38,532 nt of DNA from Candidatus Gastranaerophilales bacterium (GTDB lineage Bacteria > Cyanobacteriota > Vampirovibrionia > Gastranaerophilales > Gastranaerophilaceae), in contig CALVGY010000002.1 in assembly GCA_944327215.1 (NCBI GenBank), positions 1-38,532 of the forward strand, written 5' to 3'. Shown piece after piece: positions 22,896 to 30,389 of the stretch. A model generated the notes under the pieces. It did not search any database and was not told the DNA's origin. It was given only the letters and a program-made list of their open reading frames with translations. A program made the translations under genes and the position numbers. Positions within the stretch are counted from its first letter, which is position 1, and every line of letters begins with the position of its first letter.

Positions 22896-22933
22896 TTTAA
22901 ATTATTAATTTAATTTTAAATTAATAATTTAAA
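22896..22933. repeat. Perfect AT-only inverted repeat upstream of the small HTH gene
   Basis: TTTAAATTATTAATTTAA at 22896-22913 is followed by TT and then its exact reverse complement at 22916-22933: 18-bp arms with a 2-nt centre and no G or C. It lies between tyrA and the promoter of the 22972 gene, directly beside the TTGTCG -35. It could be an operator, a tyrA 3' end, or a cruciform-prone site. Confidence 0.6.
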
Positions 22934-22959
22934 ATTGTCGATATTAATTTATAATATTG

Positions 22960-22965
22960 TATTAT
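22960..22965 (+). promoter_or_regulatory. -10 element of the small HTH gene, leaderless type
   Basis: TATTAT at 22960-22965 ends 6 nt before the ATG at 22972; TTGTCG at 22935-22940 may be the -35 (19-nt spacer). There is no Shine-Dalgarno. Confidence 0.5.
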
Positions 22966-22971
22966 TTTTAT

Positions 22972-23184
22972 ATGAATATAAGTAACGAGATAAAAAAGTT
23001 GATGATTGATAGCGATATTACTCAAACAAAACTTGCAAAAATCATCTCAACAAAGAAAAAGAAAAGTTTTAGTGTTCAAAACTTTTCTCAAAAATTAAAA
23101 AATAATACAATTACCCTAAAAGAATTTGAAATAATTCTTGATACTTTAGGATATAATATTCTTTTTATGAAAAAGAAAAATTAA
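22972..23184 (+). CDS. Small HTH-like protein (XRE-like)
   Basis: A 70-aa basic protein beginning MNISNEIKKLMIDSDITQTK. The segment DITQTKLAKIISTKKKKSFSVQNFSQKLKNN fits a small XRE-type helix-turn-helix with the recognition helix around SVQNFSQKLK; only parts are quoted. The end TLKEFEIILDTLGYNILFMKKKN resembles single-domain cryptic regulators of mobile-element origin. It shares its plan with the cut-off gene at 1-172. ATG 22972 is chosen over TTG 22957, which would lie before the -10. The nearby 18-bp inverted repeat could be its operator. Convergent with mtnA. Confidence 0.7.
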   Translation: MNISNEIKKLMIDSDITQTKLAKIISTKKKKSFSVQNFSQKLKNNTITLKEFEIILDTLGYNILFMKKKN

Positions 23185-23186
23185 TT

Positions 23187-24245
23187 CTATTTTTTAAACG
23201 CTTCTGCAATAGATTTGTTATAATCAGGTCTTAAAATACCTTTTTCTGTAATAATTCCTGTAATCAATTCATGTGGTGTTACATCAAATCCCGGATTTAT
23301 AACATTTACATCAGGTGCGCATATCCATTTGCCGTTGATATGTGTAACTTCTTCATGTGAACGTTCCTCTATCACGATCTCATCACCTGTTTTAATTGAT
23401 GTATCAATAGTTGATAAAGGTGCTGCAACATAAAAAGGAATATTATGATACTTAGCTGCAATAGCAACTGTATAAGTCCCAATTTTATTTGCAGCATCAC
23501 CGTTAGCAGCAATTCTATCAGCACCAACAACAACCATATCAATCATACCTTTTTTCATGAAATATGAACACATACCATCTGTGATTAAAGTTGTCGGAAT
23601 ACCATCCATTGTTAATTCAAATGTTGTAATTCTTGCCCCTTGCTGACGAGGTCTTGTTTCGTCCGCAAACACTTGAATTGTCGGATCATTTGCAAATGCA
23701 GAACGAACAACACCCAATGCTGTTCCATATCCGACAGTTGCTAATGCCCCTGCATTACAATGAGTCAATATTGTTGCACCTTTTGGAACAACTTCTGCGC
23801 CGTAATCTCCGATTTTTTTGTTTATTGCAATATCTTCATTTTCAAGTTTTATTCCGTTTTGTTTTAATTCTTCAACTATACCTTGAATGTCTGATTTAGA
23901 ATTTTTTATAACATCTTTTTGTTTTTCAACTGCCCACATCAAGTTAACGGCAGTAGGTCTTGATGTCGCCATATAATCAGCTTTTTCAAGAAGTTTTTTT
24001 ACAAACTCATCTCTTGAAAGATTTTCTTTTGCAAGTTCTTGAGCATACAAAACAACACCATGTGCACCTGCAACACCAATTGCCGGAGCCCCGCGAACTA
24101 TCATAGTTTTGATTGCATCAAACATTTCCTGTCCTGTTTTGATATTTACAAACTTAAATTCGTAAGGCAAAACAGTTTGATCAACCATCTTAGAATAATT
24201 ATCTACCCATTCTATAGTTTTAATTTTTGAATGAAATTCTGCCAT
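23187..24245 (-). CDS. mtnA: Methylthioribose-1-phosphate isomerase
   Basis: Converts 5-methylthioribose-1-phosphate to the ribulose form in methionine salvage. The 352-aa protein belongs to the eIF2B-like family: MIVRGAPAIGVAGAHG (about 48-63), active-site Cys163 in LTHCNAGALATVGYG, ETRPRQQGARIT, and the catalytic Asp243 in VVVGADRIAANGDAANKIGT, then FYVAAPLSTID. The C-terminus INPGFDVTPHELITGIITEKG is typical. No other methionine-salvage gene is adjacent, so the substrate could also be a related 5-deoxyribose-1-phosphate. Ribosome-binding site AAGGGG lies about 8 nt before ATG 24245. Confidence 0.95.
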   Translation of the reverse strand: MAEFHSKIKTIEWVDNYSKMVDQTVLPYEFKFVNIKTGQEMFDAIKTMIVRGAPAIGVAGAHGVVLYAQELAKENLSRDEFVKKLLEKADYMATSRPTAVNLMWAVEKQKDVIKNSKSDIQGIVEELKQNGIKLENEDIAINKKIGDYGAEVVPKGATILTHCNAGALATVGYGTALGVVRSAFANDPTIQVFADETRPRQQGARITTFELTMDGIPTTLITDGMCSYFMKKGMIDMVVVGADRIAANGDAANKIGTYTVAIAAKYHNIPFYVAAPLSTIDTSIKTGDEIVIEERSHEEVTHINGKWICAPDVNVINPGFDVTPHELITGIITEKGILRPDYNKSIAEAFKK

Positions 24246-24342
24246 TTTATTTTCCCCTTTTTTTAATCAATCATAATTGAAATATACTTATACGTAAAGT
24301 ATTTTATGGCATGAAAAGAAAATAATCAGGTTTTATACGATT

Positions 24343-24792
24343 TTATTTTTTTAAAGAGCTTAATAAATCTAATACACAGAATGTTAAAAACCCGCTAAAA
24401 GCATTAACGGTAGCCCCTAACACACCCATAAACACAGACACAACTACAAGGATAAAAAAGCCTGCATTCTGAAGCATAAACCCAACCCCATAATTTGCTG
24501 CCAAGTGAAAAAACTTCATCAAAATAACAGAAATAGGTATATATATAACTGAAAATCCCATATAAGCAACAAAACCTGCGATAGCTCCGACAATTATACT
24601 ATCCTTGATAGATGTTAAAGATAAACAATTAAATTTTATCAAAATTGAAATAACAAGCGGAGCAATAAAACAAATTAAAAATATAAAAGAAACAATTCCG
24701 ACATAAGGTATTAAAGTAACCGCACCGATTAATAATCCGAAAAATGCGCTTAATACAGTAATTTGTCTTAATAAAATCCAATTAATATCCAT
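24343..24792 (-). CDS. Hypothetical small membrane protein
   Basis: Not recognised. A 149-aa hydrophobic protein (from MDINWILLRQITVL) with about four membrane helices at roughly 8-30, 33-52, 67-92 and 110-145. Two helices carry Gly and Pro, as in small transport or scaffold proteins, but no motif decides a function. ATG 24792 is preferred: it lies 5 nt after the ruvC stop with TAGGA upstream, whereas the longer frame from 24828 would start inside ruvC. Position as last gene of the murA-ruvC operon is the only context. Confidence 0.65.
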   Translation of the reverse strand: MDINWILLRQITVLSAFFGLLIGAVTLIPYVGIVSFIFLICFIAPLVISILIKFNCLSLTSIKDSIIVGAIAGFVAYMGFSVIYIPISVILMKFFHLAANYGVGFMLQNAGFFILVVVSVFMGVLGATVNAFSGFLTFCVLDLLSSLKK

Positions 24793-24797
24793 AAATT

Positions 24798-25274
24798 TTA
24801 TCCTACCATACTTGAACGAGTATGACAAATTGCAATTGCAATTGAATCAACGGTATCATCAAGCTTTGGAAGCACATCAACCCCCAAAGACAATTTTACC
24901 ATTCTCTCAACCTCTTTTTTATCTGCACGCCCGTAACCTGTCAAAACTTGTTTAACTTCCATCGGAGTATATTCATAAATTGGAACCTTAAATTTTTCTA
25001 ATACAGTCAAAATAACCCCTCTAGCATGAGCCACAGGCATAACCGTTGTTCTGTTGCGGAAGAAAAATAACTTTTCAATAGCTGCACAATCAGGTTTGTA
25101 CTTATCAACAATTAATGTCATATCCTCAAAAATTTCCAACAATCTTGCAGACTCTTTTTCACCTTTTTGGGTCTGAATAGAACCTGAATGCAAAAGGACA
25201 GGAACTTCTCCATCAAATTCAACTATAGAATATCCGACAATACCAAGCCCAGGATCAATTCCTAAAATTTTCAT
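24798..25274 (-). CDS. ruvC: Holliday junction resolvase RuvC
   Basis: A dimeric endonuclease that cuts Holliday junctions after RuvAB branch migration. The 158-aa protein shows the acidic tetrad of the RNase-H-like fold: Asp7 in GIDPGLGIVGYS, Glu67 in AAIEKLFF, and Asp140/Asp143 in LDDTVDSIAIAICH. Also typical are ARGVIL and the GYGRADKKEVERMV segment. ruvA and ruvB are not nearby. It follows the duplicated-motif protein by 15 nt in an operon with murA. The start ATG 25274 has AAGGGA-type purines upstream. Confidence 0.96.
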   Translation of the reverse strand: MKILGIDPGLGIVGYSIVEFDGEVPVLLHSGSIQTQKGEKESARLLEIFEDMTLIVDKYKPDCAAIEKLFFFRNRTTVMPVAHARGVILTVLEKFKVPIYEYTPMEVKQVLTGYGRADKKEVERMVKLSLGVDVLPKLDDTVDSIAIAICHTRSSMVG

Positions 25275-25289
25275 TGAAAAAACTATCCC

Positions 25290-25634
25290 TTATTTAGCAT
25301 CTGTATTATTAGGGCTGACATATTCAATGCCCATTTCTTTAAGAGTTCTGATAAAATTTTGGGCACAAATTTTTTGAGCTTCCGGAGGAACGATCCTCAA
25401 AATTTCAACTGTCTTTGATATAACAGGATCTTTATCATACCAACGGTTATTTGCATTCACAGGTTTTACCATTGCATAAAACTTATCAATAGTTTCTTTA
25501 GAAACTTTTTCTTCAATTTTTTGCAAGAAAATTTCTGCCTGAGCTCTCAATTCAGTTTGATAATTCTTTAAAAGCTCAATAACCTCAAGTAATAAAGGAT
25601 CATGATCATACCAGCGTTTGTAGGCAGCTGTCAT
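25290..25634 (-). CDS. Hypothetical protein with duplicated RWYDxDP motif
   Basis: A 114-aa protein made of two tandem, diverged copies of about 55 residues: RWYDHDPLLLEVIELL at 7-22 and RWYDKDPVISKTVEIL at 64-79, each followed by a helical stretch with an A-x-x-F pattern (AQAEIFLQKI and CAQNFIRTLK). I do not recognise a function. It is soluble-looking, without signal peptide or membrane helix. Its ATG overlaps the murA stop by 1 nt, indicating translational coupling, and ruvC follows 15 nt later. Trp, Tyr and acidic residues in the repeated motif suggest a binding or dimerisation surface; that is inference. Confidence 0.75.
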   Translation of the reverse strand: MTAAYKRWYDHDPLLLEVIELLKNYQTELRAQAEIFLQKIEEKVSKETIDKFYAMVKPVNANNRWYDKDPVISKTVEILRIVPPEAQKICAQNFIRTLKEMGIEYVSPNNTDAK

Positions 25635-26956
25635 TAGCGTAAGCCCTCCGTTAGATTAACTTTAGGTTCAACAGGAGAAATAATGTCATCATCTCTTCTC
25701 TCTATTTTCCCTCCTAATAATCTTAGCTTACTTTCGAAATTTTCGTATCCTCTATCTATATGATGTAAGTTTTCAATAGTAGAATTTCCCTCAGCCATCA
25801 AAGCTGCAACAACAAGAGAAGCACCGGCTCTCAAATCACTTGCCGCAAGAGTTGCTCCTGTAAGTTTTTTAACACCTTTGACAATAGCATGGTTTCTGTC
25901 TTGATGAATATCAGCACCCATACGTCTGAGTTCAGGAACCTGCATAAATCTGTTTTCATATAAACTTTCAGTAATAATTCCGACTCCGTTAGCAGTTGTC
26001 AAAAGAGTCATTGCCATTGACTGTAAATCTGTTGGGAAACCAGGATATGGCTGAGTTATAAAGTTTATAGAATTAAGTCTGTTTTTACAAGAAACCTCTA
26101 GAGAATTAGGTTCAATAAGTTTAATATTTGCACCCATTTTCAAAAGTTTGTCTGTAAAGAATGTCAAATGAGCAGGGAACACGTTTTTAATAATAGCTTT
26201 TCCCTTAGTTGCAATAATTGCAGACATAAATGTACCGGCTTCAATTCTATCAGGTATTGTAGTATATTCGATAGGATGAAGTTTTTCGGGCTTCACACCG
26301 TTTATAACGATTTCAGAAGTTCCTGCGCCTATAACATCTGCACCCATAGTATTTAAGAAATTTGCCAAATCAACAATTTCAGGTTCTTGTGCAGCGTTTT
26401 GAATTCTTGTAGAGCCATCAGCTAAAATTGATGCAAGCATAAGGTTTTCTGTAGCACCAACAGATGGAATATCCAAATAAATATCTGCACCAACAAGTTT
26501 TGCAGCTTTTGCATGAACATAACCGTTTTCAATTTTTATTTTAGCTCCAAGAGCTTCCAAACCTTTTATGTGAAAATCTACACGGCGTTCCCCAATCGCA
26601 CATCCGCCGGGCAGAGCAACAATAGCTTCTCTGCAACGTGTAACCAAGGCTCCTAAAACGATAAATGAAGCTCTCATTTTGCTAACTAATTCATACTTCG
26701 CAGTAATACTTGTCAAATCAGTAGCATCAATAGTTACAGTCTTTGCAGTTTTATCATAAGTTGTTTTTGCACCCAATTGCGCAATAACATTCAACATTAT
26801 TTCAACGTCTGTCAAATCAGGGACGTTATGAATTTTTGTTTCACCTTTAGCCAATAATGCAGCAGCCATAAGTTTTAGAACTGAATTTTTAGCTCCGCCT
26901 ATTGAAACCTCACCTTTTAACGGGGTACCGCCTTTTATATAATATTTTTGAGTCAA
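25634..26956 (-). CDS. murA: UDP-N-acetylglucosamine 1-carboxyvinyltransferase
   Basis: First committed step of peptidoglycan precursor synthesis: transfer of enolpyruvate from PEP to UDP-GlcNAc. The 440-aa protein opens with YYIKGGTPLKGEVSIGGAKN (Lys23-Asn24 pair of the active site), has the catalytic Cys119 in ALPGGCAIGERRVDFH (Cys, so fosfomycin-sensitive type expected), and conserved TTIPDRIEAGTF and YPGFPTDLQSM. The start is a TTG at 26956 with AAGGTAAG upstream; no suitable ATG precedes the conserved core. It leads an operon with the duplicated-motif protein, ruvC and a membrane protein. Confidence 0.97.
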   Translation of the reverse strand: MTQKYYIKGGTPLKGEVSIGGAKNSVLKLMAAALLAKGETKIHNVPDLTDVEIMLNVIAQLGAKTTYDKTAKTVTIDATDLTSITAKYELVSKMRASFIVLGALVTRCREAIVALPGGCAIGERRVDFHIKGLEALGAKIKIENGYVHAKAAKLVGADIYLDIPSVGATENLMLASILADGSTRIQNAAQEPEIVDLANFLNTMGADVIGAGTSEIVINGVKPEKLHPIEYTTIPDRIEAGTFMSAIIATKGKAIIKNVFPAHLTFFTDKLLKMGANIKLIEPNSLEVSCKNRLNSINFITQPYPGFPTDLQSMAMTLLTTANGVGIITESLYENRFMQVPELRRMGADIHQDRNHAIVKGVKKLTGATLAASDLRAGASLVVAALMAEGNSTIENLHHIDRGYENFESKLRLLGGKIERRDDDIISPVEPKVNLTEGLR

Positions 26957-27096
26957 TTTTCTTACCTTTTCAAATATAAAATATTATCACTTTCTTTTAT
27001 ATAATAATACAATTACTTTTAAATGATGTAAATAAGTTAAATTATGTAAAGATAATTTTTGCTTGTTCTAAATTATTAAAAAATAATAAATTTTTG

Positions 27097-27124
27097 TTGT
27101 TAATTAATATTGATAAACTATAAT
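27097..27124 (+). promoter_or_regulatory. grpE promoter
   Basis: TTGTTA at 27097-27102, a 16-nt spacer and a perfect TATAAT at 27119-27124 give a leader of about 20 nt with GAGGTAG before ATG 27151. I see no CIRCE-type inverted repeat in this region, so HrcA control is not evident. Confidence 0.55.
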
Positions 27125-27150
27125 ATTAATATAAATTACGAGGTAGAAAA

Positions 27151-27732
27151 ATGTCACATAAACACCATAATAATAATCCGTTCAAAAACCCTGACGATCT
27201 TGAACAAGCAGCTAAAAATGATGTACAATCAGAAGAAACTGCTGAAGATACAAAAAATGATGTTTCAAAAGATCAAGGAAATGAAAGTGAACTTCAAAAA
27301 AAATATGATGCGTTAAACCAGCAATATTTAAGACTTGCTGCAGATTTTGACAATTACAGAAAAAGACAAGAACACGAAAGAGAAGAATTGTTAAAATTCG
27401 GAACAGAAAATGCATTAAAGAAAATGATTGAAGTTCTTGACAACTTTGAACGCGGACAAAAAGCTCTAGAAAAAGTTGAAGACTGTGAAAAAGTTAAAGA
27501 AAGCTTTAATCTTGTTCACAAACAGGTTGTTGATGCACTAACAAAGCTTGGACTAGAAACTATTGAAACAGAAGGCAAAGAGTTTGATCCAAACTTCCAC
27601 GATGCAGTAATGCAAACACCAACATCAGACAAACCTGAACATACTATTATAAATGAATTACAAAAAGGATACAAAATGGGCGACAAGGTTTTAAGACCTG
27701 CGCTTGTAAACGTTGCAACAGCTGAAAATTAA
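27151..27732 (+). CDS. grpE: Nucleotide exchange factor GrpE
   Basis: Releases ADP from DnaK in the Hsp70 chaperone cycle. The 193-aa protein has a disordered charged N-terminus (about 1-45), the long dimerising helix with YLRLAADFDNYRKRQEHERE (about 60-79) and FGTENALKKMIEVLDNFERG, and the C-terminal beta domain with the family signature GYKMGDKVLRPALVNVA. Start ATG 27151 has GAGGTAG upstream. dnaJ follows after 62 nt; dnaK is not in the window. A terminator hairpin overlaps its stop codon. Confidence 0.96.
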   Translation: MSHKHHNNNPFKNPDDLEQAAKNDVQSEETAEDTKNDVSKDQGNESELQKKYDALNQQYLRLAADFDNYRKRQEHEREELLKFGTENALKKMIEVLDNFERGQKALEKVEDCEKVKESFNLVHKQVVDALTKLGLETIETEGKEFDPNFHDAVMQTPTSDKPEHTIINELQKGYKMGDKVLRPALVNVATAEN

Positions 27733-27749
27733 TTATTTTCAGCTTTTTT
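27720..27749 (+). terminator. Intrinsic terminator between grpE and dnaJ
   Basis: AGCTGAAAAT (27720-27729) pairs perfectly with ATTTTCAGCT (27735-27744) around a 5-nt loop, followed by a T-run to 27749. It overlaps the grpE stop and is directly followed by a new extended -10, so dnaJ expression is partly independent. Confidence 0.75.
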
Positions 27750-27751
27750 GC

Positions 27752-27757
27752 TATAAT
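27752..27757 (+). promoter_or_regulatory. -10 element of dnaJ
   Basis: TATAAT at 27752-27757 preceded by TGC (extended -10), located just after the grpE terminator. Transcription would start near 27764, leaving a ~30-nt leader with a weak GGGAAG ribosome-binding site before ATG 27795. Confidence 0.5.
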
Positions 27758-27794
27758 AAAATATTATTGGAAGATAGGGAAGAATTAAAGATAA

Positions 27795-28925
27795 ATGACA
27801 GATTACTATGAAATACTCGGAGTAGCAAAAGATGCTACCAAAGATGAGATAAAATCTGCTTTTCGTAAAAAAGCAAGAACATTACACCCCGATGTAAATA
27901 AAGCTCCGAATGCGGAAGAAAAATTTAAAGAATTAGGCAAAGCATACGAAACCTTAATGGATGATAATAAACGTGCGACCTATGATCGCTACGGTGAAGA
28001 CGGATTAAAAAATGCCGGTTTTGACACAGGCGGGCCATTTGCCGGCGGATTTGGAGACTTGAATGATATATTCAACTCATTCTTTGGCGGAATGGGAGGT
28101 TTTGGTTTTGGCGGAAGACCGGATCCAAATGCCCCAGTTGAAGGCGATGATTTAAGACTCGATATTGAAATAGATTTTAAAGATGCAATATTTGGCATAG
28201 AAAAAGAAGTTAAATTTGACCATCTTGAAAATTGTCCATCTTGCGGCGGAACAGGAGCAGAAAAAGGATCAAAACCAGTAACTTGTCCAACATGTCATGG
28301 CTCAGGACAAGTTCAACATGTTACCCGCACACCTCTTGGTTCGTTTGCACAAATAGTAACCTGTCCTGACTGTCACGGCTCAGGGAAGAAGATAATGAAC
28401 CCTTGCAAAGACTGCAAAGGACAAGGAAAAATTCAAAAAGAAAAGAAAATTAATATCAAAATTCCAGCAGGCGTCGATAATATGTCAAAAATAAGAGTCT
28501 CAGGCGAAGGCGATGCCGGCACAAACGGCGGGCCCGCAGGTGATTTATATGTAGTTTTACATGTAAAATCATCTGATTATTTCAAACGAGACGGCAACAA
28601 TGTTTATTCAAGAATTGATATAACTCCTGCTCAAGCAGCTCTTGGAGATGATATTATCGTGAAAACTCTAGACGGAGAACAAAAAATTACGGTTCAATCA
28701 GGGATACAAAGCGGGAATTCTATTAAGATAAAAGGAGCAGGTGTTCCGTTTATTCAAAGACCTTCACAAAGAGGAGATCATATTGTAATTGTTGCAGTCA
28801 AAACACCAACAAAACTATCTGATGAGGAGCGTAATTTATATAAACGACTTTACGAAATTCAAAATAATCAAAAAGCTAAACAACAAGCTACAATTATGGA
28901 TAAAGTAAAAGGAGTATTCCAATAA
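27795..28925 (+). CDS. dnaJ: Chaperone DnaJ
   Basis: J-domain co-chaperone that stimulates DnaK ATPase. The 376-aa protein has the full type I layout: J domain (1 to about 65) with HPD at 31-33, a Gly/Phe-rich linker (about 72-115, GGFGDLNDIFNSFFGGMGGF), four zinc-finger CxxCxGxG repeats starting at Cys147 (CPSCGGTG, CPTCHGSG, CPDCHGSG, CKDCKGQG), and C-terminal substrate-binding domains. It overlaps the next gene by 1 nt (stop and start share an A), coupling it to the exported beta-propeller gene. Confidence 0.98.
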   Translation: MTDYYEILGVAKDATKDEIKSAFRKKARTLHPDVNKAPNAEEKFKELGKAYETLMDDNKRATYDRYGEDGLKNAGFDTGGPFAGGFGDLNDIFNSFFGGMGGFGFGGRPDPNAPVEGDDLRLDIEIDFKDAIFGIEKEVKFDHLENCPSCGGTGAEKGSKPVTCPTCHGSGQVQHVTRTPLGSFAQIVTCPDCHGSGKKIMNPCKDCKGQGKIQKEKKINIKIPAGVDNMSKIRVSGEGDAGTNGGPAGDLYVVLHVKSSDYFKRDGNNVYSRIDITPAQAALGDDIIVKTLDGEQKITVQSGIQSGNSIKIKGAGVPFIQRPSQRGDHIVIVAVKTPTKLSDEERNLYKRLYEIQNNQKAKQQATIMDKVKGVFQ

Positions 28926-30385
28926 TGATAAAATCAGCAGCAAAAAAAACAGCTTTATTATTGTTTGTGTCAACTCTAATGTTTGTAAACACATTACCAA
29001 CTTTTGCTGCAACAATACCTGATAATATCCAAAAATTTATCAGCAAAGATTTCCCTAAAACAACTTTCAGATTTGATGGAATGGTAATTTTACCTGACAA
29101 CACGATTTATTTGCCATTGTTTCCTGCAAAAATTTTAAATCCTGAAACATTAGCTATTAAACAAACTTACCCATCAGGCAAAACATTAGCTTCAAAACCC
29201 GATGTTGTTATATTGAACAATGACTTTGCACTCTTAAAAGTCGTTGATAATCCTCGCGGATATAAAACAATTGCTCAAATGACAAATCCGCCAACAGAAC
29301 TGAAAACCGGTTTATTACCACAAGATTTATTAGTTCCAAAGGGTTTGGTTGTTCCTGATAACTTAAAATCCATAATTGGGAATTTAGAAATCAAAACAGT
29401 TAATGATCCGGGAATAAGAATTGAAAATTCAAAGCCTGTCATTTCAGAACTTTCCGGTTCTACTTTAAAAACTCTTTCTGAAATTCCTCCATTAAAAAAC
29501 AAAAGTTTTTATGTATCATCTCCGTATTCAAAAAATATTCAAGTGTTCAACCCAGGTGCAAAAACCCCTGAATATTCCCTGAAGCAAATAAACGTACCAA
29601 TATCTATGCAAGCTTATGACAACAAATTTTTATTAGTTACAGCTTATGAAAAGCCTTCTGTTGATGTAATATCTCTTGCAGATGATCAAATTATCAAACA
29701 AATTTACACAAAAACTCAACCTGATGAAATTGTAATTGATAAAAATAAAAATATTGCATATATTTCAAGTTCTGTTGATTCAAGCATTTATACAGTAAAT
29801 CTTGAAACTATGACTTTATCAAAACAAATTAAAATCACAGGAATGTGTGAAAAATTAACTCTATCAGAAGATGGTACAAAATTATTTTATTATGACAAAA
29901 AAACTCGTGACATTTGGGCTATAGAACTTGATAATAACTATCTTTTAAAAGAAATAGGCAAATTTCCGAATGTGTCAAAAATCGCATTTACAAATAATAA
30001 AATTTATATAACAAGCAGAACCAAAAACCGCCTTGCAATAATTGACTATCAAACAATTGGACTAATTGCAGAAATAGAAGTTTGTGAAAAGCCAATTGAT
30101 ATGTTAACATTCCACGGCAGACTATACGTTTTGGGAGCTGGAGACAATTCTATCCAAATTCTTGATACAAAAACAGATCAGCTCACTGATGCTATTTACT
30201 TAAACACAAACGGTTTTTCAACTAAACTGAATTACATTGATGGCACAAATATTGCTCTCATCACTGATACAAAAGCTTCATTATATACAGTATTTGACTT
30301 GGGAACAAACAAAATTATAAAAACTATTCCGCTGGATATTCCGGCAAGTTCAATAGTTGTAACAGAAAAGGTACAAAAAATTTAA
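28925..30385 (+). CDS. Exported beta-propeller (YVTN-like) protein
   Basis: A 486-aa secreted protein with a Sec signal peptide (about residues 1-28, hydrophobic LLLFVSTLMFVNTLPTFAA). The mature second half (about 190-480) shows repeated beta-propeller blades of the YVTN/NHL type, for example KNIAYISSSVDSSIYTVNLE, KLFYYDKKTRDIWAIEL and RLYVLGAGDNSIQILD. The N-terminal part (about 30-180) has Pro-rich strands I do not recognise. Likely a periplasmic or surface binding scaffold; ligand unknown. Start ATG overlaps the dnaJ stop by 1 nt, an unusual partner for a cytoplasmic chaperone. A methyltransferase gene follows after 4 nt. Confidence 0.78.
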   Translation: MIKSAAKKTALLLFVSTLMFVNTLPTFAATIPDNIQKFISKDFPKTTFRFDGMVILPDNTIYLPLFPAKILNPETLAIKQTYPSGKTLASKPDVVILNNDFALLKVVDNPRGYKTIAQMTNPPTELKTGLLPQDLLVPKGLVVPDNLKSIIGNLEIKTVNDPGIRIENSKPVISELSGSTLKTLSEIPPLKNKSFYVSSPYSKNIQVFNPGAKTPEYSLKQINVPISMQAYDNKFLLVTAYEKPSVDVISLADDQIIKQIYTKTQPDEIVIDKNKNIAYISSSVDSSIYTVNLETMTLSKQIKITGMCEKLTLSEDGTKLFYYDKKTRDIWAIELDNNYLLKEIGKFPNVSKIAFTNNKIYITSRTKNRLAIIDYQTIGLIAEIEVCEKPIDMLTFHGRLYVLGAGDNSIQILDTKTDQLTDAIYLNTNGFSTKLNYIDGTNIALITDTKASLYTVFDLGTNKIIKTIPLDIPASSIVVTEKVQKI

Positions 30386-30389
30386 TAAA

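Noticed and set aside
24246-24342. Riboswitch or leader RNA near mtnA
   Set aside because: The short AT-rich stretch upstream of mtnA shows no SAM-riboswitch-like helices.
26957-27150. CIRCE or other heat-shock operator before grpE
   Set aside because: Looked for a 9-bp inverted repeat with a 9-bp spacer and found none; only an ordinary promoter is visible.
27110-27316. 68-aa plus-strand frame starting upstream of grpE
   Set aside because: Out-of-frame overlap with the grpE start; Lys/Ile-rich with no ribosome-binding site.
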